Source: Phycisphaerales bacterium (GTDB taxonomy: Bacteria > Planctomycetota > Phycisphaerae > Phycisphaerales > UBA1924). From it: DNA of 64,000 nt. This document shows positions 9,883 through 19,548 of the stretch, piece by piece; the stretch's first letter is position 1, and the number at the start of each line of letters is the position of its first letter. The notes beneath the pieces are model-generated. The model saw only the letters and a list, made by a program, of their open reading frames with translations. It was not told where the DNA came from and searched no databases. The position numbers and the translations under genes were made by a program. The stretch covers positions 1-64,000 of the forward strand of contig JANQQR010000002.1 in the NCBI GenBank assembly GCA_028289195.1, written 5' to 3'.

Positions 9883-10185
9883 TTGACGTCACAGTTCCCA
9901 ATCAGAGCGATCTCGGGCTGCATGGCGCTGTCTGCGTTCAGCGTGGCCATCGTCTCGGGCATGCTGGCCGACAAGCCGATCGACTCGATTCTGACCAACG
10001 CGCTTATCGCGATGCTGATCGGCCAGATCGCGGGCTACGCGCTCGGGCGGCTCATCGGCGCGGCGTACGCGGAGGCGCTGCGGGGCTTCGAGCAGTCGAA
10101 TCCGATCCCAGATCTGGACGGCGAGGGGCCGTCCCCCGAAGAGGTTGTGCCGGTCGCGGAGGCGGCCGGAGGTGCGGTCGCATGA
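9883..10185 (+). CDS. Small two-helix membrane protein in the flagellar operon
   Basis: I do not recognise this gene. The likely start is a TTG at 9883, with AAGAGG at 9867-9872; an ATG at 9922 is the alternative. The 100-residue product has two membrane helices (about 17-32 and 40-58, the second rich in small residues, NALIAMLIGQIAGYALGRLIG) and an acidic Pro/Glu/Ala-rich tail. It lies 112 bases after flhG and before fliA, on the same strand, so a motility role is possible but is only inference from position. The earlier part of the open frame has poor coding character and is left out. Confidence 0.55.
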   Translation: MTSQFPIRAISGCMALSAFSVAIVSGMLADKPIDSILTNALIAMLIGQIAGYALGRLIGAAYAEALRGFEQSNPIPDLDGEGPSPEEVVPVAEAAGGAVA

Positions 10186-10212
10186 ACGAGTTATCCCCAA
10201 TGCGCCGCTTGC

Positions 10213-10244
10213 TTGACCCGATAAGCATTTGATCGTGTTACACT
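10213..10244 (+). promoter_or_regulatory. Promoter-like sequence before fliA
   Basis: TTGACC (10213-10218) and an extended -10 element TGTTACACT (10236-10244; hexamer TACACT) precede the sigma-28 gene. The spacing is 20 bases, longer than ideal, but the TGn extension helps. CCCGATAA at 10217-10224 also resembles a sigma-28 -10 element, although no matching -35 is at the right distance. This would let fliA be transcribed apart from the operon. Confidence 0.45.
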
Positions 10245-10302
10245 GACGGGAACACCGGTCATGGACGATCGGTGTCCTCGTGCAACGCGAGGAGAGCAGC
10301 GA

Positions 10303-11256
10303 ATGGTCAAGGAGCGGACCATGCCTCAAGCGCAAATGGAACCGAGGACGCGTACGGCGTCCGCGACGGCGATCGCGGACGACGCGACGTCGGGCAAGGG
10401 ATCAAAACCCGGAGGTACGAGGAGGTCGCGAGGCGGGCCGAGCGCAGCAGATGCGCGCGCTCGCTTTGAGCTCCACGCCAAGCTCGACGCCATGCCGATT
10501 CTCGATCTCTGGAAGAAGTACAAGCGGAAGCCCACGGAAGAGCTCCGCAACTACCTCATGGAGAAGTACCTCCACCTCGTTCGGTACAACGCCGAGCGCA
10601 TCTACACCCGGCTTCCCAACGAGGTTGACATCGAAGATCTGATGTCGGCCGGTCTGTTCGGTCTGATGGACGCGATCGACGCGTTTGATCTCGAGCGTCA
10701 GGTGAAGTTCGAGACGTACTGCGCCCAGCGCATCCGCGGCGCGATCCTCGACGAACTGCGTTCGATGGACTGGGTGCCCCGCCTGGTGCGCCACCGGTCG
10801 TCCAAGATCGATCAGGCCCGCACGCGCCTGGAGATGGAACTCGGGCGGACGCCCACGATCGAGGAGATCTCCGGGCGTCTCGGCGTCGACGAGGAGGAGC
10901 TCAAGAAGATCCTCAAGGACGGCTCGGCCGTCAGCGTCTCGAGTCTGTCACGGCCCTGCTTCAACACCGACAGCAACCGCGAGGTCCGCGAGATCGATGT
11001 GATCGAGGACGGGCGTCAGTCGAGCCCGCTGGGAGAGATCCAGCGCCGCGACCTCAAGGGGCTGCTCACCAAGGGCCTCTCGAGAGCCGAGCGCCTGATC
11101 GTTGTGTTGTACTACTACGAAGAGATGACGATGAAGGAGATCGGCGCCACGCTCGATCTCTCCGAATCTCGCGTCAGCCAGATGCACAGCTCGATCCTGC
11201 TCCGCCTCAAGGCGCAGATGCAGCACCGCTCGAAGGAGTTCGAGCCGGTCGAATAG
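10303..11256 (+). CDS. fliA: Flagellar sigma factor 28 (FliA/WhiG type)
   Basis: FliA directs transcription of late flagellar genes. Sigma regions are clear: region 2 (YLHLVRYNAERI, then EDLMSAGLFGLMDAIDAFD, then FETYCAQRIRGAILDELRSMDWVPR, a FliA/WhiG hallmark), region 3, and region 4 ending in a helix-turn-helix (MKEIGATLDLSESRVSQMHS). There are two tandem ATG starts, each with a ribosome-binding site: 10303 (AGGAG at 10290-10294) and 10321 (AAGGAG at 10309-10314). From 10303 the protein has 317 residues, including about 65 basic, low-complexity residues before region 2 that ordinary FliA lacks. It ends the flagellar cluster. Confidence 0.92.
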   Translation: MVKERTMPQAQMEPRTRTASATAIADDATSGKGSKPGGTRRSRGGPSAADARARFELHAKLDAMPILDLWKKYKRKPTEELRNYLMEKYLHLVRYNAERIYTRLPNEVDIEDLMSAGLFGLMDAIDAFDLERQVKFETYCAQRIRGAILDELRSMDWVPRLVRHRSSKIDQARTRLEMELGRTPTIEEISGRLGVDEEELKKILKDGSAVSVSSLSRPCFNTDSNREVREIDVIEDGRQSSPLGEIQRRDLKGLLTKGLSRAERLIVVLYYYEEMTMKEIGATLDLSESRVSQMHSSILLRLKAQMQHRSKEFEPVE

Positions 11257-11305
11257 CCGGGCTCGGCGCCTTGCATGGCCCCGCAGGTGATGCTCTTCTT
11301 GAGGG

Positions 11306-11791
11306 GTGAGCGAGCACCCCGTCCATGCGTACATCGCGATCGGTTCCAACCTCGGTGACCGCGCGGCAACCGTCGAGTCCGCGCTGGATTCGATGCGCCG
11401 GATCGCGTCGACCGAGTTGGTCGCCTGTTCTCCGGTGATCGAGACCGATCCGGTGGGGCCCCCGGGGCAACGCCCGTATCTCAACGCCGTCGCGGAATTG
11501 AGGACCTTCCTGGCGCCGCGCACGCTGCTGGACGAGTTGCTGGGAATCGAGCGAGAGCACGGGCGGAACCGCGACTCCGAGACGCGCTGGGGACCCAGGC
11601 AACTCGACCTCGATCTGCTGCTCTTCGGCGAACAAGTCATCGCGGAACCCGGCCTGATCGTTCCGCATCCGCGGATGCACGAACGCGAATTCGTCCTTGA
11701 ACCCCTGGCTGCGCTCGCTCCGGACGCGTTCCACCCCATCCTGCGGCAGAGCAGCCTCTGGATGCTCGAATCGCTGCGCGAGAGGCAATAA
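11306..11791 (+). CDS. folK: 2-amino-4-hydroxy-6-hydroxymethyldihydropteridine pyrophosphokinase
   Basis: HPPK transfers pyrophosphate from ATP to the pterin precursor in folate synthesis. The 161-residue product has the typical start AYIAIGSNLGDR at about 8-19 and the signature RWGPRQLDLDLLLF at 94-107, where the Asp residues bind magnesium. Length is normal. The start is a GTG at 11306. The gene begins 49 bases after fliA on the same strand but is unrelated in function. No folP or folB is next to it. Confidence 0.93.
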   Translation: MSEHPVHAYIAIGSNLGDRAATVESALDSMRRIASTELVACSPVIETDPVGPPGQRPYLNAVAELRTFLAPRTLLDELLGIEREHGRNRDSETRWGPRQLDLDLLLFGEQVIAEPGLIVPHPRMHEREFVLEPLAALAPDAFHPILRQSSLWMLESLRERQ

Positions 11792-11794
11792 CAT
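11789..11794 (+). promoter_or_regulatory. -10 hexamer TAACAT for a possibly leaderless gene
   Basis: TAACAT is followed by exactly six bases and then the ATG at 11801. With a normal -10 position, transcription would begin at the A of the start codon. The downstream gene has no Shine-Dalgarno sequence. Confidence 0.35.
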
Positions 11795-11800
11795 CCGGGC

Positions 11801-12994
11801 ATGTCCGGAAGACCAAAAGCCAGCGCGTTCCTGTTCGGTTGGGCTGCCGGTGCCGGCTGTGTCATCGCGTCCCCGGTCAGCCTGGATCCGCTGATCGTGT
11901 TCGAGGACATGCGCGGCGCCTACCTCGATGGGCCGTTCGCCGAGCGGGTCGAGATCAGGGTCAGCAGCGATGGACGCATGGGCTCTGACACGCTGTTGAT
12001 CGCTGCGGATCCGTCGGTCCCTGAAGCCTATCTCGAAGTGGGGGAGGCCCGTGTCTGGGCAACACAGGAATTGGTCCGCGTGGTCCATGTCCTCGATGAG
12101 CGGGCGTTCTACGAATCGCGCGAACCAGCGCCGACGATCGCCGGGTCACTCGCACGCGAGTTTCCGCCGCTGCCGCTGCCGCAACTCGACCTCGCGCTCG
12201 GCGCTGGCGATGTCCCTCCGGTCGGACTGACCGAATACGCGAAGAACATCCGGTGGCTCTCGGCGCACGCCGACGAAGACGCGGACCCGCCGTTCATCGA
12301 GGTCGTCGGTCGCGGCGATCGATCCGAGGTCACGCTCCGCCTGGATGTCGCGACGAGCCGGCTCGATTCGATGTCCATCAATCTGGACGGCGGCGCCATC
12401 ACGATCGACCTCAGCGTGGAGCGCCTTGAGTTCGGCGACCTCGCTCCTCTGGAACTCACGCTCGAGCGCCGGGAACCCGTCGAGTCGATCTCGGAACTCC
12501 GGCCGAGGGCGGGTGATCTTATCGAGGGCGACCCGCTGCCGAGCGTCAAGTTCCTCCCGATCGACTCCGAGATGCCGCTCGTCGAGATCGGTCCCTCGTC
12601 GGTCACGCTGTTCTACTGGGAGTGGTCGATCGCCGCGGCGTCTGCCTACAGCGCGATGCAAGAGGTTGCGGGCGCCGAAGGCGGAGCTGTCGATCATTGG
12701 GGTGTCCTTGTGCTTTCCCCGTTCCAGGGAGAGGTCGAGTTTCGATGGGGCCTCGCGAGCGACTGGGTGGCTCCCGATCCCGGGTACTACACAGTCAACG
12801 CGCAGCGGTCGATCGAGCGCTTTGACCGGGACGCCCGGGCGGTCATGGTCGTTGTCGACGGAGAGGGCGTGATCCGCCTTGTCGAGACGTTCGGCGACGC
12901 GACGCCCGAGCAGTTGTCGGACGACCCCCGCGCCACGCCCGATCCGGAGCTCTCAGCTGAGCTTCAACTCCGGATCGAGCGCGCCGTGCGATAG
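11801..12994 (+). CDS. Exported protein with a cysteine-less redoxin-like C-terminal domain
   Basis: The function is unknown. The 397-residue product has a hydrophobic N-terminal segment (about 8-24) that looks like a signal sequence. The middle (about 150-230) is a beta-rich part reminiscent of LolA-like or DUF2092-type folds. From about 245 onward the sequence reads like a thioredoxin/AhpC-type domain (DLIEGDPLPSVKFLPI, later MVVVDGEGVIRLVETFG), but it has no Cys, so it cannot do thiol chemistry. The last stop base abuts the convergent DUF4139 gene with no gap. Confidence 0.6.
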   Translation: MSGRPKASAFLFGWAAGAGCVIASPVSLDPLIVFEDMRGAYLDGPFAERVEIRVSSDGRMGSDTLLIAADPSVPEAYLEVGEARVWATQELVRVVHVLDERAFYESREPAPTIAGSLAREFPPLPLPQLDLALGAGDVPPVGLTEYAKNIRWLSAHADEDADPPFIEVVGRGDRSEVTLRLDVATSRLDSMSINLDGGAITIDLSVERLEFGDLAPLELTLERREPVESISELRPRAGDLIEGDPLPSVKFLPIDSEMPLVEIGPSSVTLFYWEWSIAAASAYSAMQEVAGAEGGAVDHWGVLVLSPFQGEVEFRWGLASDWVAPDPGYYTVNAQRSIERFDRDARAVMVVVDGEGVIRLVETFGDATPEQLSDDPRATPDPELSAELQLRIERAVR

Positions 12995-15205
12995 CTAGTC
13001 GACGTCGAGATCACTCAGGTAGGCATCCAGCTCACGCTGGGTGTTCAGGCGGTCGCTCTCGGCCTGCTCTCGCTCAGTAAGGATCGCCTCCAGGCGGTCT
13101 TCCTGGGTGTCGAGCTTCGCGACGTATCGCCCGTAGAGCTGGCTGTTGCGATCGATGCGACCCATGTTGTTGCGTATGCGGTTCTGGTCGTCGCTGATCG
13201 CGTTGGTCTCGCGATCGAGTTCGGCGATCGTCTCGGCCAGATCGTTGATCCGAGCCTGCATGGACGCGGCACGCCGGATCGCGTTGAGCGCCGCTTCGGA
13301 CAGGCGCCCGTCGCCGGCGTATCCAACCAGGGTCTCGAGCGGGATAGAAGTGACGCCCACGCGCTGGAAGCTGATCCGCTCCTGCACGATCTCGAGCTCA
13401 CGTTGCTCGCTCTCGTCAAGGCCGAGCTCGAACCGGTACACGCTCTCGGTGGTCTCGTTGGGCTCGTCGGGTGTGACGAGGTCCCACCCCGGGGTTTTGG
13501 GGTGCTCGACGAGCAGGGTCCGGCCACGGGCCGAGTCGTGGTTGTTGAACGCGTAGGTCGTCGTCTTCGTGTTCTTCATCCGCTGCTCGATGAGCCCGTT
13601 GACGACCTTCAGGCGAACGGTCCGGCTGCTGCTCGTGCTCTTGGTGGTCGCCCGGACATCGAGGTCGAGCGAGTACGACAGCAGACGCGTCTGGTCCCGG
13701 GAGGTGTGGGGGATGCGGGAATCACCGGCGTAGGCCGACCCGTCGTACACGGCGATGGGGCCGGGCAGCAGATGCAGCCCGGAGTTGTTGTTCATCTGGA
13801 CGCCGCGCATCGGGTGCGCGCCGAGATCGGAAGCGTTGTAGATCGAGACACGCCGCCCCGCGATCGGGGAGGTGAGGATCGGGAGCATCGCCGAGCGCTG
13901 GCGTTCAAGCGTGACGGGCATCTCGAGCGTGTACATGAACTGCTCGCCGACCTCGCCGCCGCTGGCGGCGGCGCCGGGGCCGCCGGACATGCCGCTGAAA
14001 GCGTCATCGATCGCGCCGCCGTCAAACGGGGCGGCACTCGGCGCAGAGAGCATCGCCTGATCGGCGACCATCTGGGCCATCTCGTTCCGGCGACCGGCGC
14101 GCATCAACTCGGACTCTTTCAGCGCCTCGCCGGCGACCATTCCCGCGACGTCCGCGTCGGTCCTCGCGTAGCCGCCCGCTCCTGCGCTGTAGGTCCGCCC
14201 CAGCAGCGCCGCGGCCACGGGCACCGGGAGCTCCGGCCGGCGGGCGAAGATCGGCTCGTACAGGTCCATCGTGAAGCTGACAGGGCGCCCCGAGGCCAAC
14301 GAGAGCTGGACGTTGTTCCAATCCTGGTCTGTCGTGTTCTCGACGATCGCCCAGCCCTGCAGCGTCACGGCATCGCTCTCATCGTCGGGGAGCACCAGCC
14401 GGTAGCTCGTCTTCCAGACCGGGGTCTCATGGACATACGACAGCAGGACACGCCGGGCGCGGTCCTGCGGGCCCCGGAACACGAGGTCCACGGTCTTGAG
14501 GCGATCGGTGCGGTGCTCGGCCAGCGCGAGGAGAGCGCGCTGGAGCTGGGTGTTCAGGTCGTCGTCGACGAAATCGAAGCGCATGATCCCGTCGATCGCC
14601 ACCGACTGGATCCCGCTGTCGGTCACGAGGTTGACGTACGCGCGCGAGATCGGCCCTTCGACCGAGTCGCGGGGCACAGGCGATTTGCGTGATTCGATGC
14701 CGAGGATCGTCCCCGTCGTCATGCCCTGGTTGGTGGTCACCCGGACTTCTTCGCCGCGCAACTGCCTGAACAGGCCGGCGATGTCCGGCGCGCCCGAGAT
14801 GTCGATGTCGTAACTCGCCAGACGCCGATCGAGGGGCTCCTTCGAGCCGTAGGAGATGGTCTCGATCGTCCCGCCGACGTCGGGGTCCAGATCCAGCAGC
14901 ACCATCGACTTCAGGATGTCGTTGATCTGCTCGGCCTCGAACCGCAGCTCGACTGTCTGGTCGCCCCGGATCTCGCCCTGGCGTTCGAAGTACCCCACGC
15001 CCGAGCGGTAAAGCGTGATTCGACGGATGTCGAGTTCGATCTCGTTCCCCTGGGCGTCGCGGGCGGCGACTCTCGACTTGCCCCTTTGGGAGGGCGCGTC
15101 ATCGAGATCGTTGCCGAAGGCCGGCGGAGCGAGCATCGTGCCGGCGCAGAGGGACAGGGCGAGGGAGAGGGAGGTCGAGGCGCGGATGAGAGTGTGATCG
15201 AGCAT
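12995..15205 (-). CDS. Secreted DUF4139-domain protein
   Basis: The ATG at 15205 is chosen because it begins a good signal peptide (1-31, ending PPAFG); the frame opens 12 codons earlier. The 736-residue protein contains the DUF4139 pattern around residues 250-310 (VLLSYVHETPVWKTSYRLVL, then WAIVENTTDQDWNNVQLSLA), as in the mucoidy-inhibitor MuiA family of unknown biochemistry. The centre has a Gly/Ala-rich stretch, and the last 95 residues form a predicted coiled coil rich in Glu, Arg and Asp. A -10-like TATAAG lies at 15292-15297 on this strand. It probably acts in the periplasm or on the surface; the role is not known. Confidence 0.78.
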   Translation of the reverse strand: MLDHTLIRASTSLSLALSLCAGTMLAPPAFGNDLDDAPSQRGKSRVAARDAQGNEIELDIRRITLYRSGVGYFERQGEIRGDQTVELRFEAEQINDILKSMVLLDLDPDVGGTIETISYGSKEPLDRRLASYDIDISGAPDIAGLFRQLRGEEVRVTTNQGMTTGTILGIESRKSPVPRDSVEGPISRAYVNLVTDSGIQSVAIDGIMRFDFVDDDLNTQLQRALLALAEHRTDRLKTVDLVFRGPQDRARRVLLSYVHETPVWKTSYRLVLPDDESDAVTLQGWAIVENTTDQDWNNVQLSLASGRPVSFTMDLYEPIFARRPELPVPVAAALLGRTYSAGAGGYARTDADVAGMVAGEALKESELMRAGRRNEMAQMVADQAMLSAPSAAPFDGGAIDDAFSGMSGGPGAAASGGEVGEQFMYTLEMPVTLERQRSAMLPILTSPIAGRRVSIYNASDLGAHPMRGVQMNNNSGLHLLPGPIAVYDGSAYAGDSRIPHTSRDQTRLLSYSLDLDVRATTKSTSSSRTVRLKVVNGLIEQRMKNTKTTTYAFNNHDSARGRTLLVEHPKTPGWDLVTPDEPNETTESVYRFELGLDESEQRELEIVQERISFQRVGVTSIPLETLVGYAGDGRLSEAALNAIRRAASMQARINDLAETIAELDRETNAISDDQNRIRNNMGRIDRNSQLYGRYVAKLDTQEDRLEAILTEREQAESDRLNTQRELDAYLSDLDVD

Positions 15206-15392
15206 GGTGGAGGTCTCCGGTCGTTGGGCGCTGTCGCCCAAGACGTATCGAACATCGGGCCCGAGCGCGAGAGGCGAAATCGCCCCACGCGCTTATAGGA
15301 CGCACCGCGCGCCCCACGAAAACCGTCGGGGATCGCCTTTGGGCTAGCATGGCCGGCCCAGGAAGCTCACGAACCCCACGAAGGAGAACGCC

Positions 15393-16568
15393 ATGGCCGC
15401 AGCCGCAACCGCGAACGATCGGGTGACCGTCATGGCGGGCGTCCCTTCGCGAAACTTGAGCTTCTACCGAGCCATTCGGTTCAACATGGGCGACCCCGGA
15501 TCCGTGATTCACGTTCCCGGACGCGGCACAACCCTCATCCTCCGGGACCTCGAACTCGAGCGTGCGACCAAGCACGCCCGGGCGGATCGATTCCATGCCT
15601 TCAAGGAGTTCACGCCGCAGGGCTGGGGCGCAGGGAAGCTCTCGGGTGACCGGGAGACCGCCACAGCGCAGGCGACGGCAGAGTTTCTCAGGCGGGAGGG
15701 GATCGACAGCGTCGTCGCCGATCGGTCGCTGCCGCTCATCTTCGCGCACTTCATCCGCGAAGCGGGGGTCGAGATCGTCTGCGATCCGGAAATGGGCGTG
15801 CTCGAGCGCCGGATGAAGGACGAGCAGGAGATCGAGTTCCTCCGCAAGGCGCAGTCGACAACCGAGCAGGCCGTGGAGCGGGCCTGCCGGATGGTCTGCG
15901 GCGCGCAGGCGGACGCGGGCGGGGTGCTCCATCTCGACGGCGCGCCGCTCACCAGCGAGCGCGTGCGCACGACGATCGACGTCTGGCTCCTGGAGCAGGG
16001 ATTCACCAACGATCACATGATCGTCGCCGGCGGCCCGAACGGCGCCGAGCCTCACGATCGCGGGAGCGGCGAGCTCCGGACGGGGGAGCCCGTCACGATC
16101 GACATCTTCCCGCGTGACGACGAGACGCTCTACTACGGCGATTGCACGCGCACCGCCGTGCACGGCGAGATCTCTGACGAACTCGCCCGGATGCACCAAA
16201 CGGTCGTCGAGGCCAAGGCCGCCGCGACGGCTGCAACCCGGGCCGGCGCCACCGGCGAGGACGTCCACCGAGCCACCGCCGGGGTCATCACCGCGAGGGG
16301 GTATGAGATGGGCATGCCCGACGGCCAGTGGCCCGAGGGGTTCATCGGCATGGTGCACGGCACCGGACACGGGATCGGCCTGGACGTCCACGAGCCGCCT
16401 CTGCTGGATTTCGGTTCGGGAGAACTCGTGGTGGGGGACGCCCTCACCATCGAGCCGGGCCTCTACGCCAAGCACATCGGGGGCATCCGGGTCGAGGACA
16501 TGGTGGTCGTGACCGCAGACGGCTGCACGAGCCTGAATTCGATCCCCGAGGGGCTGGATTGGGCGTAG
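15393..16568 (+). CDS. M24-family metallopeptidase (Xaa-Pro aminopeptidase type)
   Basis: This is a 391-residue two-domain protein: a creatinase-like N-terminal domain and a pita-bread catalytic domain. All five metal ligands of the M24 family are visible: D237 and D250 (TIDIFPRD, YGDCTRT), H326 (GTGHGIG), E354 (IEPGLY) and E368 (RVEDM). It therefore probably removes N-terminal residues before proline. The sequence is closer to Xaa-Pro dipeptidases/aminopeptidases than to methionine aminopeptidase because of the N-terminal domain. GAAGGAG sits shortly before the ATG. No signal peptide is seen, so it should be cytoplasmic. Confidence 0.88.
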   Translation: MAAAATANDRVTVMAGVPSRNLSFYRAIRFNMGDPGSVIHVPGRGTTLILRDLELERATKHARADRFHAFKEFTPQGWGAGKLSGDRETATAQATAEFLRREGIDSVVADRSLPLIFAHFIREAGVEIVCDPEMGVLERRMKDEQEIEFLRKAQSTTEQAVERACRMVCGAQADAGGVLHLDGAPLTSERVRTTIDVWLLEQGFTNDHMIVAGGPNGAEPHDRGSGELRTGEPVTIDIFPRDDETLYYGDCTRTAVHGEISDELARMHQTVVEAKAAATAATRAGATGEDVHRATAGVITARGYEMGMPDGQWPEGFIGMVHGTGHGIGLDVHEPPLLDFGSGELVVGDALTIEPGLYAKHIGGIRVEDMVVVTADGCTSLNSIPEGLDWA

Positions 16569-16624
16569 GGCGGCCGCGGGAGCCCTCCCCGGGGCGGGGC
16601 GGGCATCTGGGCGGGTGAGGAAAG

Positions 16625-16699
16625 GGTGGCTGACGGGACTCGAACCCGCGACCCCCAGGATCACAACCTGGTGCTCTAACCAACTGAGCTACAGCCACC
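16625..16699 (-). tRNA. tRNA-His (GTG anticodon)
   Basis: The minus strand folds as a cloverleaf. The acceptor stem is GTGGCTG/CAGCCAC, the anticodon stem is CCAGG/CCTGG with loop TTGTGAT, and the T arm contains GGTTCGAGTCC. The extra G at position -1 and the C73 opposite it, both His identity elements, are encoded. The 3' CCA is not encoded. It lies in the gap between the M24 peptidase and pckA genes, on the opposite strand. Confidence 0.97.
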
Positions 16700-16804
16700 A
16701 TCCGATGAGGCGACCGGCGCCTCGGGAGCCGCGACGGTACGCCGGAAGGCCCCGCGGGTCAACGAAAAGCGGGGCGTCCGGCACGCCCTGTCCGAAGGGG
16801 AGAG

Positions 16805-16810
16805 TATACT
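16805..16810 (+). promoter_or_regulatory. -10-like TATACT before pckA
   Basis: A good -10 hexamer lies 76 bases before the pckA start. I find no convincing -35 at 16-18 bases. Together with tRNA-His this accounts for the 318-base gap before pckA. Confidence 0.3.
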
Positions 16811-16886
16811 GGTCCCTTCGACTCGTCGAACTCAAAACCTCGGCGAGCGAGCGTGCCAACCTTCGATTGTGAGGAGAAGGGTTCCA

Positions 16887-18485
<1,599 letters not shown>

Positions 18486-18502
18486 ACCGGAGCCCCGGCG
18501 CG

Positions 18503-18508
18503 TATGCT
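18503..18508 (+). promoter_or_regulatory. -10-like TATGCT just before a flavoprotein gene
   Basis: TATGCT ends six bases before a TTG (18515) and nine before the ATG (18518) of the downstream flavoprotein, which has no Shine-Dalgarno sequence. This fits a leaderless or nearly leaderless mRNA. Confidence 0.3.
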
Positions 18509-18517
18509 GATGCGTTG

Positions 18518-19510
18518 ATGCACGGCACCGCCGACACGATCCTTCCCCGACCCGATCTCTCCGATTCCAGTGTGATTGCGCTGAAGGCGGGCATCCGCCC
18601 GCTCCGGCGTGGCTGCGTGCGCATCGAGCGCGAGACGATCGCCGGCAAACAGGTCATCCACAACTACGGCCACGGGGGCGCCGGTTGGACTCTCGCGCCC
18701 GGATCCGCGGAGATCGCGTGCGAGCTTGCGGCAGAGGCCGCGCCCCGAGGGTCGGAGATCGCCGTCATCGGAGCGGGCGTGATCGGGCTGACGACGGCGA
18801 TCAGGCTCCGGCGAGCGGGCTTCGGAGTCCGGATCTTTGCCGAGCGCTTCACGCCCGGGACGACCAGCGATGTCGCGGGCGCACTCTGGGCGCCGTCGCT
18901 CGTGCAGCGGGGTCGGGAAGAAGCCCGGGCCCGGTTCGATCGGGCGCTGCGCCGATCGTTCGAGCACTACTCGAGTCTGGTCGGGGATGAATGGGGCGTG
19001 CGTCGCCGGAGCAATTTCAGCTCCAGCAAGATCTCGGGGGGGCTGCTGCGTGTTCCGCGCGACCTTGTGCCCGAGGGCCGGCGCCTCGACCGCTTCCCCA
19101 TCGAGGGCGTGGCGACGGGCGGGTGGCGCTACGAGACGCTGTTCATCGAAACCCCCATCGCGATGCGCAGGCTCATGTCGGAAGCCGACGAACTCGGTAT
19201 CGAGCGGGAGACCCGGGTGTTCGGCACCCGCGACGAGTTTGCTGATGTTCCGGCTTCCGTGATCGTCTGCTGCGTCGGCATCGGGGCGAGAGAGCTTCTG
19301 GATGACGAGGCGATGCTCCCGGTGCGGGGCCAGATCGTGCTGCTCGAGCCGCAGGACCTGCCCTATCTCCTGAGCCACGCTGGCTATATGTTCCCGAGAG
19401 CGGACGGCGTCGTCCTCGGCGGGACGTTCGAGCGGTACGTCACCGACCCGACGCCTCAGGATCGAGACTGTCGCCGGATCCTGGAACAACACCGGGGTTT
19501 CTACACTTGA
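18518..19510 (+). CDS. FAD-dependent D-amino-acid oxidase-like protein, circularly permuted
   Basis: The 330-residue protein contains every hallmark of the D-amino-acid oxidase family but in changed order. Residues 25-28 read GIRP, 33-38 CVRIER and 46-56 VIHNYGHGGAG, the DAO signature normally found near the C-terminus. Only after this, at 85-90, comes the FAD-binding GAGVIG, followed by the flavin-proximal ERFTPGTTSDVAGALWAP (109-126). The C-terminus (GGTFERY, then CRRILEQHRGFYT) stops just where the canonical enzyme would continue into GFRP. It has no signal sequence, so it should be cytoplasmic. The substrate is unknown; D-amino acids or glycine are possible. It is a paralog of the gene at 24711. 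The start could also be the TTG at 18515. Confidence 0.8.
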   Translation: MHGTADTILPRPDLSDSSVIALKAGIRPLRRGCVRIERETIAGKQVIHNYGHGGAGWTLAPGSAEIACELAAEAAPRGSEIAVIGAGVIGLTTAIRLRRAGFGVRIFAERFTPGTTSDVAGALWAPSLVQRGREEARARFDRALRRSFEHYSSLVGDEWGVRRRSNFSSSKISGGLLRVPRDLVPEGRRLDRFPIEGVATGGWRYETLFIETPIAMRRLMSEADELGIERETRVFGTRDEFADVPASVIVCCVGIGARELLDDEAMLPVRGQIVLLEPQDLPYLLSHAGYMFPRADGVVLGGTFERYVTDPTPQDRDCRRILEQHRGFYT

Positions 19511-19548
19511 GATCTCGGTACCTCCGGCGGCAAACAAGGGAGCACGCG

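Noticed and set aside
10198..10224. Full sigma-28 promoter before fliA
   Set aside because: CCCGATAA resembles the -10 element, but the bases at the -35 position (CCAATGCG) do not match TAAAGTTT.
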